Positions 48,904-59,700 of a stretch of DNA of 64,000 nucleotides are shown piece by piece. The stretch covers positions 13,880,886 to 13,944,885 of the forward strand of contig NC_088789.1 in assembly GCF_949628265.1 (NCBI RefSeq), read 5' to 3'. Below the pieces are notes generated by a model, which was not told where the DNA came from, did not search any database, and saw nothing but the letters and a program-made list of their open reading frames with translations. A program made the translations under genes and the position numbers. The stretch is from Cloeon dipterum. Taxonomy: Eukaryota > Arthropoda > Insecta > Ephemeroptera > Baetidae. Within the stretch, counting starts at the first letter, position 1. The number at the start of each line of letters is the position of its first letter.

Positions 48904-50276
48904 ATGGATGACGAGTGTAGAATGATGGTGACAATTTAAATTTAACATTGATTTTTAAGCCAATCCTTACTCACGATTTTTGTTGCCTCTTAGATGTATT
49001 TCCATTTTCGCTACTGCGAAAGGGTGGTCCTCTTTGAAGGATGGGAGATCAGAGATGTTGGAACCCTCATTGGATCTATGATTGCGTTCATTGTGATGGC
49101 CTTCTTGCATGAATGTATTCGATTTTACAGGTATATGAAGTGATTAAGCTGGAATTTAAAATATCAAATAATGGCTTTTAAGCCCTGCGCTGATTTACCA
49201 AAGGACGAATTTTTTAAACTTATTCCAACTCTAACTGGGATTCTGCTCTCTAACCTTTTTATTTTTATTTCACTTAATTGTCCATGAAAATATTTGTAGC
49301 TCTTTTTATTGTGTTAAATTTTTTATTTAAGTTCAAGACCTTTGACCCAAGTCGTTTTCTTGACTTTGAAATTTCCGTTTGATAACAAGTCATTCGTGGG
49401 CCCGAAATGCTTTCACATTGTTTTTTAACCTCTGCTCAGTACATCTCATGGGCTATTGAGCTAACCGAGTTCCATCACATCACTGAGCGAATAACTGGCG
49501 CCTGAATGGCCCGTTGAGGAGCTTGGGCTCATTGTGGCCATCTTTTTCCACCCTGTATGGAGCTTTTTTTTATTGAAGCACGCCAGACATTTGTTTTGTC
49601 CCTAAAGCTTCTGGATAGGTTTGCAAACCAGCTACAGTAGCAAATCGGCCTACATCTATTTGCTGGTCCACTATACTCACCGTTGCAAAATGTATACATA
49701 CGGTGTTTGTTGGATGTGGTTGGCAAATGATCGTCATTTTCAAATTTGGCCAATCACCAAGTTATGTTGTTTCAGAATGAAACTCCCACAATATAAAATA
49801 CATTAAATTGAAGATTAGTATAAAAATAAAAAATAAAAAAATATTTATAAAAAAACATGTACAGGGAGCATCTATACTCAAAATGCAAAATGCCACAATG
49901 CAAACCAGAGGATCCAGACACCAAATATGGTACATCCCAGCAGCCACTCCATTCCGCTGAGCAATCTGCAGAGTAAGTATAAAAGTTGAAGACAAATTTG
50001 TTAAAAATCCAATTTGTCTATATTTTTGCAAGATATTAACTGCATCAAATTGTTTTTAGGAAAGAGAGACACGCAATACTTAGCAAGATTCACTTTCTGC
50101 AAACTGGACTTCATGCATTGCAGTTAACCCTTAGTTACCTACTGATGTTAGTAGTCATGACCTACAACTTCTACCTTGGCATATCTGTTTTGATCGGAGC
50201 TGTGATAGGATACTACGCTTTTGCATGGAGACGATCCAAGTTCATTTCTGTCGCAGTTGATGATTGCTGCCATTAG
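48904..50276 (+). CDS. Ctr1-family copper transporter, copy B (tandem paralogue)
   Basis: Exons 48904-48927, 48994-49130, 49865-49972, 50060-50276; 161 aa. TM1 follows YFHFRYCERVVLFEGWEI; TM2 has MxxxM (MLVVM); TM3 has GxxxG (GAVIG); the C-terminus ends DDCCH. The boundary of the TM1 exon falls at the same place and phase as in copy A (...FYR|EHLY versus ...YYR|EYLF), proving tandem duplication. The extracellular N-terminus is cut to MDDECRMM, with no His-rich segment, and copy A's 30-nt exon is absent. A tight core promoter of its own suggests separate regulation. In flies a comparable second gene, Ctr1B, responds to copper starvation through MTF-1; orthology to it is unproven. AATAAA at about 50515. 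Confidence 0.9.
49432..49556. repeat. Dispersed repeat, copy B (Ctr1 copy-B intron 2)
   Basis: Homologous to 8722-8862 in the same orientation, starting AACCTCTGC(A/T)CAG and ending in TGTGGCCATCTTTTT. It is somewhat shorter because of small gaps. Lies in the 734-bp second intron. Confidence 0.6.
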
Positions 50277-51034
50277 ATGGAATGAGTATTTGTTATGAAA
50301 ACATCTTAAATTTGAAATGAGATAATTTGATATTGAATGGAAAAATCGTCAAGAGTAAAAATAATTCTGTGACACTAATATTTGACTCTCATTTATTTCA
50401 ACACTTGATGGAAGGAAAAATTCCTTCTATAGATCTAATACTCACATTTAATTTTTTGCTTTTACTTATACAAATATGCTAAATATGTAAATATTTTAGG
50501 TAATGAAGAGAGCAAAATAAATTGTAGCACTGGTCTGCTCGTATATCTGCACAATCGATCGAAATTATCAACTCCTAACAGCACATGGCTACAAGCGAAA
50601 ATTAAAAAAAATTATTCGCTATGATACATGTTTGTTTAGTTTAACGTTATGCACGGTAAGAAATCACGCTACACAAGCAAACTTTCTTTGGTTATTATAA
50701 AAATGGAATTATTAAACATTAAATTGGAAATTTGAGCAAAATACTAATACAAACAAATAATGCAAAGAATAAACGAAAACTATGTTATTTACAGCAAGTA
50801 TATGGATATTTTTATGAAAAGCTCAATCGGTTGGATTTATTTATTTACTCTACCAACTCATACCAACTCTGCGTTGTGTGGTGAATGGGAAAGCAACATT
50901 GGTAGACTCATTTGGTCAATTTTAACACTGTTTTCTTGTCTAATGGAACAAGCAGTCGTGATCAGGTCGTGATTTGGCTATAAGCACTATTTCCCATTGC
51001 GCCAGTGTTTTTAAAAAATCCCATACCTGCACCT
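50277..51034. other. Interval between Ctr1 copy B and the hAT element
   Basis: 3' UTR of copy B, then AT-rich sequence without recognised features, up to the target-site duplication CTGCACCT at 51027-51034. Confidence 0.6.
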
Positions 51035-51202
51035 TAGTGATGGGAATCTTTGAGAAAGTACCTATCGAGAACCGATAGGTAGTTTTTTTTCACTACCGAA
51101 AAAATATCGATAGGTTAACCGAAAAACTATCGATAGTCAATTAATCGATAGTTTTTAAAAAACCTTTAAAAATGCGTGTTTTAAATCCCGGAAGTAAAAA
51201 AA

Positions 51203-51366
51203 CCGGTTAAATTTGGGCGCACCGGTTTCAGCTGGTAAAATAGGCGCGCCGGTTGCAGCTGGTAAAATGGGCGCGCCAGTTGCAGCTGTTTAAATGGGTG
51301 TGCCGGTTGCAGCTGGTAAAATGGGCGTGCTGGTTGCAGCTGGTAAAATGGGCGTGCCGGTTGCAG
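51203..51366. repeat. 27-bp minisatellite array 1 inside the hAT element
   Basis: About six units of the form GTTGCAGCTGGTAAAATGGG followed by CGTGCCG, with GGCGCGCC in some units. Same orientation and unit as array 2. Confidence 0.85.
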
Positions 51367-51677
51367 TAAATTTAAAGTTCGCGCCTAAAATTGTGGAAAA
51401 CTGTTTATTTCATTTATTTATTAAAGGTGGCAGCACTCGAGCACTCACGATTGCTCCCTCTACCCTTATTTAGAAAATAAACAAAACAACTATGACGTCA
51501 CGCCATTTCTTTTGTCTTATTAATGATGACTTTTAATTGATCAATTACTTTCAATTTGTAATTATAGAGATAAATTGTTCAACAGGAAACTCATATAACA
51601 ATATTAATTTATAGTATGTATAATTGATCAGGATTTTAAGTGCATGCAATTAGCCGCCTTTCCAGAGTTGGTGTGAC

Positions 51678-52079
51678 TTGTTTACCGCATTAGTGTCAAC
51701 CACCTGTCTCGGCTGTCTCTGTGTTGTGATTGAGTTTATTATTGCTTGTTTTGTTATTATTTATTTTGTTACTGTTGTGTTTGTTTTAAGTATGTGCAAT
51801 GTGGGAGTGACGAGTGAGCGAACGACAGCTGTTAAAATGGGCACGCCGGTTCCAGCTGTTGAAATGGGCGCGCCGGTAGCAGCTGGTAATATGGGCGGGC
51901 CAGTTCCAGCTGTTAAAATGGGCGGGCCAGTTCCAGCTGATAAAATGGGCGGGCCAGTTCCACCTGTTAAAATGGGCGCGGCGGTTCCAGCTGATAAAAT
52001 GGGCGCGGCGGTTCCAGCTGATAAAATGGGCGCGCTGGTTGCAGCTGTTAAAATGGGTGTGGCGGCTCAAAAATCATGA
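51678..52079 (+). other. 133-codon open frame within the hAT element, spanning minisatellite array 2
   Basis: Begins MFTALVSTTCLGCL and has a strongly hydrophobic N-terminal 45 residues, then about nine copies of a nine-residue unit of the KMGAPVPAV type encoded by the 27-bp minisatellite (51826-52070). Because the unit is a multiple of three and lacks stops, the opposite strand is also open. Not a transposase. Whether it is translated is unknown; I think chance is more likely. Confidence 0.3.
51826..52070. repeat. 27-bp minisatellite array 2 inside the hAT element
   Basis: About nine units of CCAGCTGTTAAAATGGGCG plus a variable GC-rich half (GGCCAGTT, CGCCGGTT or CGGCGGTT). Separated from array 1 by about 460 bp of AT-rich sequence. 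Confidence 0.9.
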
Positions 52080-52225
52080 GATATTTTTTCCGATAGGTTT
52101 TGACCAAAAATATCTAAATTCGATAGGTGATTGAGCAAAAATACCTATCGAAATATCGATATTTTCACCGAAAAATATCGATAGTTCAAACTATCGATAG
52201 GAAAATTCCCATCACTACTGCACCT

Positions 52226-52658
52226 GATTCGCAGGCTGGTGGAGTGACGTACTGACGTAGAACCCCGCCCATATCAGATCTGCAGCTGAGTGTGACCGAC
52301 AGTGACGGAAATCTGAAGTTTATTTTTATTGTTCTGGGAGTCTGGATCGTCGGGAAAATACAATTTCCGGTGACTTGAGCCACAAGTACCAATGATAAAT
52401 CGATTAGATTGATAGGTATGTATGTATGCCATGGAGTGATGGTGTTTGGAGTCTTGGTATGAAGGGAAGTCACCAATTATTGTGGCATCAAATTGTTAAC
52501 AATTTGTACTGTCTATTATGGGGCAGTTTCCTGAATTTTATGACATTTCGTTCATTTTGTATCTGTTTTGTATGTGTTTATTCCTGGTACACACGAGTCT
52601 TTTGCCGAAACAGTGCTCTTATAAATTATGTGATCTGGTTGCAGCATCATTGGGAACG
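52226..52658 (+). promoter_or_regulatory. Putative promoter and 5' leader of myotubularin
   Basis: Immediately after the transposon's target duplication. Two CRE-type words TGACGT(A) occur in tandem near 52243-52258. A likely donor GTATGT at 52415 and an acceptor TTGCAG before 52644 suggest a non-coding first exon and intron. Confidence 0.35.
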
Positions 52659-55600
52659 ATGGATCGGAAAATCGGAAGTTCTGAGATGTTGAATCCTGCA
52701 TCAGCTGGATCCAGAAACGCGAGCACCGACTCCCTCGATTCAGACTCTAAGTCTAGCTCTGTCAACTCCAAACATGACACTGTATGTGTAAAATTCTGCT
52801 TATTTTTTTAATTTTAGGGTTTATCCAAAACCAGTTAAATTATTATAGTTTAATTATTAAGATATGTACATAATATATTATGTAGTAATTTTAAAATAAA
52901 TATCTTATTCATAATTGTATAGTAGTTCCAGTCGCCTTTTCTCTTCCATTGTCATTTATGACATACAGTGTCTCACTAGCTTTGCATTCTTTTTACTTTT
53001 GTCTCAAGTCTTGATAGCTAACAACAATAATAATGAATCATTTATATTAATTTCTCTCTTGTTTGCAGGGTGAGACCTCTAGTGTTGGACAACAAAGTGA
53101 GAGCACTCCATCCCCACGGCCAGAGGACCTACCTCTTTTGGCAGGAGAAAAGACACAAGGTGTTGCTAGAGATGTGACCTACTTGTGTCCTTATACAGGT
53201 CCTGCACCAGGTGTTCTCACTGTAACTAACTACAAATTACACTTCCGAAGCACAGACCGAGATTCGTTGTACACCCTAGAAGTACCACTAGGAGTGGTCA
53301 GTGATACTTGATTGGATTGAATGAATGATGAACTAAAATTATTTTCCACATCAGGTCAGCAGGATTGAGAAAGTTGGCGGTGTTTCAAGTCGAGGAGAGA
53401 ACTCTTATGGCATCGAAGTGTTTTGCAAAGACATGCGTAATCTCCGATTTGCCCACAAGCAAGAAAATCACTCAAGGCGAAGCGTATTTGAAAAACTGCA
53501 GTTGCGTGCCTTTCCCCTGTCCCACAGCCTGCCTCTCTTTGCTTTTGATTACCAGGATACATTCCCTGAAGATGGCTGGGCCGTTTATGAGCCAGTTGCA
53601 GAATTGAAAAGAATGGTACGTAGAATCAATTAAAACCAGTCACACTAACAGAAGGTGATACTATTTTTTTCAGGGAGTTCCAAACGACTCTTGGAAGATT
53701 TCCAGGGTCAATGAGAACTACGAGATTTGTGATAGCTACCCTCAGATTTGGGCTGTACCTGCCTGTGCCTCAGACGAAGATTTGAAGGCTGTGGCTGCAT
53801 TTAGAAGCAGAGGGCGAGTGCCCATCCTTTCATGGATCCACCCCACATCACAAGTACAAGATCTTTAATTTCATATGACATCTCAAATATGAGTGAATCC
53901 CTCCTTAGGCTGCTCTCTTGCGCTGTGCCCAGCCATTGGTTGGTGTTTCTGGCAGACGGAGCCGCGAAGATGAGCGCTACATCCAGCTCATCACTGAGGC
54001 CAACGCCCAGTCACACAAACTTTTCATCACAGACGCCAGGCCGAGTGCCAATGCAATTGCTAACAAAGCCAAAGGAGGTGGATATGAGTCGGAAGATGCA
54101 TATCCCAACGCAGAGCTTGTTTTCCTTGACATTCACAACATCCATGTCATGCGTGAGTCCCTACGGAAGCTGAAAGAACTATGCTTCCCCAACATTGATG
54201 AAACTCGTTGGTTAACAGGTTAGCTTATTGATTTATGTACTCTGGATTTTATTATGAATACTCGCTTTGGATAAATATTGATCAGGGACGCTTTGGGAGC
54301 GTGCTAAAATTAAACAGTTTCTTTTTCCCTTGCCAGTTACTCCCAAACTACAATTTCTTGAAAAAGCATTTTTTGCCTTTCTAAAAATAAAAAAACAAGC
54401 TTCAAAGTCTGCCCCTCAAGTAAAGCGCAGAAGCAGAGATGAACTGAACAAATTCATGCTCTTTTAACATAATATTTGAATATAAGGCTTCACTTATTGT
54501 AAAACTTTGCGTGGAGTATTGTCCTCTTAAGTGAATAAATATCTGTTTAAATCTTGTTTTGAAACACATGAATACATATTTAAATCCTAAAAATTAAATT
54601 TTGCTTATCATTTGAGCAATTTTGTTTGGGATTTACCAACTCATTAAAAAATGTGAAGGATTATCCAAATTTACCAAATTGAATTGGAAAAATTTGCAAA
54701 TGTGCCTTAGGTATTTCTTATTTAATTTAGTAAATCACGCCATATAATTTCGCGTGAAAAAAGTTTCTCTCGCCGCACTTTTTTAAACTTTCATTTAAAA
54801 GTGACTATTGTGTTTCCTATCGCTTCCAGGCCTTGAATCCACGCTTTGGTTAAAACACATTCGCTACATCCTTGCTGGCGCTATTCGGATTGTGGATCGA
54901 TTGGAGAATCACAAAACGTCTGTGCTTGTGCACTGCTCTGATGGCTGGGACCGAACCGCTCAGCTGACTGGTTTGGCAATGATCATGCTGGACCCGTATT
55001 ACAGAACAATCCGTGGCTTTGAGGTTGGAGAAATTGGAAATGTGATCACTTGAGAGCAACTAGATAATTTATTTTCCAGGTTCTGGTTGAAAAAGAGTGG
55101 CTCAGCTTTGGGCACAAGTTTGCCCACAGAATCGGCCATGGAAACGAACACCATTCTGACGCAGACCGCTCCCCAGTTTTTTTGCAGTTTGTTGACTGTG
55201 TTTGGCAGCTGACACAACAATTCCCCACCGCATTTGAGTTCAATGACTCCTTTTTGCTTCACATCTTGGACCACCTGTATACCTGCCGCTTTGGGACTTT
55301 CTTGTTCAACACGTAAACAGCAATCATTCTGACTTGAGCTAGTTCTTCCACTAACCTACGTTGTGTTTCCAGCGATCGAGAGCGGCACAAGGAGGAGGTG
55401 AAAAAGAAGACAGTATCGCTCTGGTCATTCATGAATGCTTACTTGGATGACTACCGCAATCCTTTGTACTGTCGACTTCTCCATGCCAGACACGTGCTCT
55501 TGCCTGTAGCCAGCATGAGGTGATTTGATATTATTAAAAATTCATGGTCGTGACCCTTACTAATTCAATTCTAGGCACATGAAACTGTGGAAAGGATATT

Positions 55601-55841
55601 ACTGCAGGTGGAACCCTAGCATGAGGACCCAAGATCCTCTCATTCCAAGGTGCAAGGAGCTGTTGGCTCTGCGATCGCAGTTGCAGGCTCAGGTGGGTGA
55701 TTATGGCCCAGTGAAAATTGTCCTTGTTAATAAGGTTTAAATTTCCAGGTGGAGCAGTACAAAAGGGATGTGGAGGCCAAGAACAGCAACAGGCCAAACA
55801 TTGGCAGTCCTCAACGCCTAGCTTCACCTATCCATGGCTAA
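52659..55841 (+). CDS. mtm: Myotubularin (MTM1/MTMR2 group), PI3P and PI(3,5)P2 3-phosphatase
   Basis: Removes the 3-phosphate from endosomal phosphoinositides. Exons: 52659-52781, 53069-53296, 53355-53615, 53674-53853, 53909-54218, 54830-55023, 55080-55312, 55373-55519, 55575-55692, 55749-55841; 628 aa. Order: Ser-rich N-terminus; PH-GRAM domain ([32 protein letters not shown]); phosphatase domain with [30 protein letters not shown] and the active site [12 protein letters not shown], with catalytic Cys and Arg intact, so it should be active; the SID region after [10 protein letters not shown]; and a C-terminal coiled coil ([20 protein letters not shown]). Length and ending fit the MTM1/MTMR1/MTMR2 group; I cannot tell these apart. 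Introns are mostly 55-60 bp. Convergent with raskol. Confidence 0.97.
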
Positions 55842-56714
55842 CTACATTTATCTCTGTATTCTTTCAACTGGTGGATCCGTTCATTTAGTCTGCTTTCAGT
55901 CAGGTTAGCTTTTAATTTGAATATATCTATTATATATATATTTGGAACAAAAAATAAATTATTTAAATTTCTTATTCAATCTATCCAACTTGCTAGTTTC
56001 TGTTTGGAAAATGAAACATTACTGCGTCGGCTACTGAGGATCTTGGTTTATTTTCTTAAAAATTTTAAATCTGACAAAACCATTCTGCCAGACTTTCAAC
56101 AAAGAATTAAATAGTTTTGATAATACACAATTCGCTGAGATAACAAATGAAAAAGCATATTTTATACAAGACGTAGCGTCAAATAATAAAATGATATTCT
56201 TGGCAGAGACGTTGAACATAATTCTAATTTAAGTTTACAATATATAAGCACATCTACATGTTTTACTAACATTCGTGTTTTTACACTACATAATAATGTG
56301 TGTACATTTTTGCCTGCTATTCTTTAGTGAGAGAATACATTTTGAATACATAATCAAAGCAAAACAAGAGCAAAGTGCTTTACAAGAATATTATGGGGAA
56401 AATATCTTGTGCTGAGAATACTTTCATAATGCAGAAGTCTTTTGAGTGAAATACAAGCCTTGGCTATGAGGAGTATCATATCAGCAGAGAAGAGCATCTT
56501 TCCGGTTTAATAACAGGTCATTTTAGCTTGATGTTTATCAATCCAATGCACAAAATCTTCTTTGATATTTGTCAAGCTCAAGGCATACATTTAAGCGAGT
56601 GAAAGAGGCAATATTTATACAAGAGAAAGAGTTTGAAGAATATTTGGCTCGCCACTAATACAAAGAATTGTACTTCTAACAAAGAGTGCGCGGTTAGTAA
56701 AAGCTGTGAGGTTC
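55842..56714. other. Convergent 3' region between myotubularin and raskol
   Basis: AT-rich, with AATAAA at 55953 on the plus strand and TTTATT (minus-strand AATAAA) at 56047. The predicted 3' UTRs lie close together or overlap. Nothing else recognised. Confidence 0.6.
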
Positions 56715-59700
56715 TTAGCAGGAGCTGCTCCTCAGTTCGGCCAGCTCTGCCAACAGACTGGCGGCAGGCGATCTCATGGCGCCATTGGTGGTGACACTGT
56801 CGTTGTTGTTGTTATTGTTGTTGTTAGTGAGGGCTCCGTTTTTGGCTTGTATGGCGCAACGCTCCTTGAGCAGCTGCAGTGCTGTCACCAGCCGCTCATT
56901 GGCTGCTTCGACTGCTTCCAGACGAGCCTAGGGAATTAAAAATTCGTGCTCAGAAATAATTTTACATGCAAAGGCATGACTGGTATTTGATGAAACTTTT
57001 AGTACGTTTTTTTCCTGCAAGAGCAACTTATGTTTCTTTAGATTCTAGATAAGGTTCATTTTAGTTAAAAATAATAAAAATATTTACAAGTACCAACTTT
57101 TTCTTCAGTTTATTTCTATATTTCTTCAAAAATGTTTTATTTGTAACTTTTAATCCAATCAAGATTTTAAACCATACATTGTTTCTCACAAAACAAAATT
57201 TTTATTGCGTTTACCTCCTGAGCTTGAACCAGTCTTTGTGATCTATCTAAAGCGCTGGCCCAGTCAGTGTGGCTGCGGTGCTCAACTTGTTTCGCAGCGG
57301 CAAGGGCCAACTGACCCTCAAGTCTCTCAACATAAAGTTGTAATTGGTGAATTTCTCTTTCGTACTGGACCAAGAACATACATTAGTTAATTTGAGGAAA
57401 AGTATGGGATGGAAGCGCGTCTCACCTGTTCAGGTGTCTTTGGTGGCGGGGGTCCAATGCTGGGCGAGGGCACAATGCTGATGACCCCTCTGCTGTTGCT
57501 GAGCCGGTCTTCTGTCGAAGAATCATCAGACAACTCGTCAGAGTGTCTCCTTCTGCCCTTCAGCTGAGCCAACTGGGGATACTGCGGCTGCGCAGCCCTC
57601 CAGCCCAAGCTCTGGTGGGGGTTGGTCCTCGGCGCGGGTGGCCGGGCCGGCAGTCTGGGGCGGGGGCTGGGCGGAGGGGTAGAGTCCTCGTCGCTTGAGC
57701 TGCACGATGGCTCCGGCCGGCGCCTTGACAAACCACTCTGGTTGCGATGCGGGGGAGTGGGCATGTGATAGACAGGGTTGTTGAAGGCCAGGGCCGGCTT
57801 CAGCGGGGCGGCTCTGGTTCCAGGGTCAACGGGCGAGGAGCTCTGGCTGTAGGCAAAGCTTTGGTAGCCAGATGAAGCGACGTTGGACAGCTGAGAAATG
57901 CTCAGTTGGCTGCCCTTGTGGTCGGCTTCGTTGGACGAGGTGTCATCTGAGATTTCCCTCTTTACTGGCAACGGCGACCGGTGGCCGTTCTCCTGCAGAC
58001 GCGGTGGCGGCAGGTGAGAGTTTCGTGGCAGGGTGGAGGCTCTGGTGGCCATCGGAGACATCTGCTTGATGGTCAGGCTCTCTGCGGGGCAGTTGATCGT
58101 GGGGTCGTTGAACCTGAAGATGTTCCTCTGCAGGGACTGGTAACTGTGCGAGGCGCTGTCCGTCGAGTGTCTGTGGGCAGTGCCATTGGTCTGGACATTT
58201 TGCGAGACAAGCGCGAGTCTGGGCGTCATGGGCGCCGGGGAGGAATGCTGGCGCATCACAGGTGGGTGGTGGCTGGTGCCGCCGTTGGTCTGCACTGGCG
58301 TGATGGCTGACACTCTCAGGTTGTCCAGCACTTTGGTCAGGCGATCGAGACTTGAAGAGCCGGGACCGCTTGTCGAGCATTTTGGAAGGCTCTCGGTTAG
58401 CAGAGTTTGCAGGATGCTTAGCTGCTTGCCCAGGTCAATGAAACCGTCGAATTCGGGAACGCTGCGATCTAAAGGACTCTGCAATAAAGCGATTTATTAG
58501 TTTTGGTCTCCCTAGCAAGTATTAGGGCACAATGGAACTTACAGAAATAGTTCGGAGGTAGTTCTTCATGGCATTAGCCTCGCGCTCAATAAAATCGTTG
58601 AGGAACTCCATGAAGTTCTCCTTGCCTTGGAATCTGGTGAAGTTGGCCAAGGTTTGCAGTGTCTTGGCCACTAATGTCAAATTCCGCGCTGTTCGCTCAT
58701 TTGGATATTCTGTATGATAAATTTTTGTTAATTAATAACCTCGATTGCAGAGGAAATGATGGCGCAATCATTACCATGCGTGATTCCAAAGAGACTGGGT
58801 GAGAGAATAGCTGGGCAAAGGAATCTCAGGAAAATTGATGCAGAAATCAGATTATCACTGATGTCCTCCCTTTCCGCTTGCATGAGCCTGAGCCTGAATG
58901 TGTGGAAAACTTCCCTGAGCTCCCTGTTAAAATAAGCTTATAAATTGGATGCAAAAGCTTCTCAGAACTAATTTACGTTGGGAATGAGTGGCGAGAAGAG
59001 AGGATTTTGCTCCAAGCCAGTTCTACTTTGGATCTGAGATTCTTCTGCTGCTTCTGTAGGGCAGTTTGGCTTCCAACCTTCAGAGGGTCAACCTCGCATT
59101 CCTCCTGACCCAGGTTGACCTCAGCCACAAATTGCGCCAGCGTGGAGCGCAAGTATGAGTCGCCAACCAGCTTCAAATACGCCTCCATCGCTTTTGTCGC
59201 AAGAGAATTCCCTCGGAACGTAAGCCGCTCATCATCTGAGAGTAACAGTCAAAAAATAATTTAATACCAATTGTTACAGAGAAAAACACAAATTACTCAC
59301 CAACGCGGTCAATATCTAGCATAACAACATCAGCCAAGAAATTTTTGGCAAGTCCTTCTTTCTGCATTACATGCACAAGGGCAGTGGCAATGTCCTCTTT
59401 GGCCTTGACGCCAACCGCTGGTTCCAGCAGTTCGCAAATATTCAAGTAGTCTTTTTTCAGGAGCTGCAAATTTATTTCAATTTGTTATGTCATGTCTGTG
59501 TTTTCCACACATGCTATTTTTGTGTCTTACATCCAGGAAATCCTGATAGTTGGCAATCGGCAGGATGTCAATGGTTTGGAACCTGCATTTAATTCTCAGC
59601 GCTGGTGAGTCTTTGCTGCCGTTGGTCGAGCCAGACGAGGAAATCGGAGGCAACACAGGGTACCACTTTTCGGAGAGATAGCGCGACGCTATGTCATGGA

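Larger units (their letters stand above)
51035..52217. mobile_element. Non-autonomous hAT-superfamily DNA transposon, 1183 bp
   Basis: Terminal inverted repeats TAGTGATGGGAAT at the left and its complement at the right, flanked by a perfect 8-bp target duplication CTGCACCT (51027-51034 and 52218-52225). The TAGTG start and 8-bp duplication are hAT hallmarks. Both subterminal regions carry clusters of TATCGATA: exact copies at 51105, 51128, 52154, 52176 and 52192, plus several near copies. The interior has two arrays of a 27-bp minisatellite and no transposase. The intact duplication suggests a fairly recent insertion. Confidence 0.92.

Noticed and set aside
57872-58500. Several long open frames on the plus strand opposite raskol's large exon
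   Set aside because: They are antisense shadows of a GC-rich, Pro/Ser-rich coding exon with strong family matches on the minus strand.
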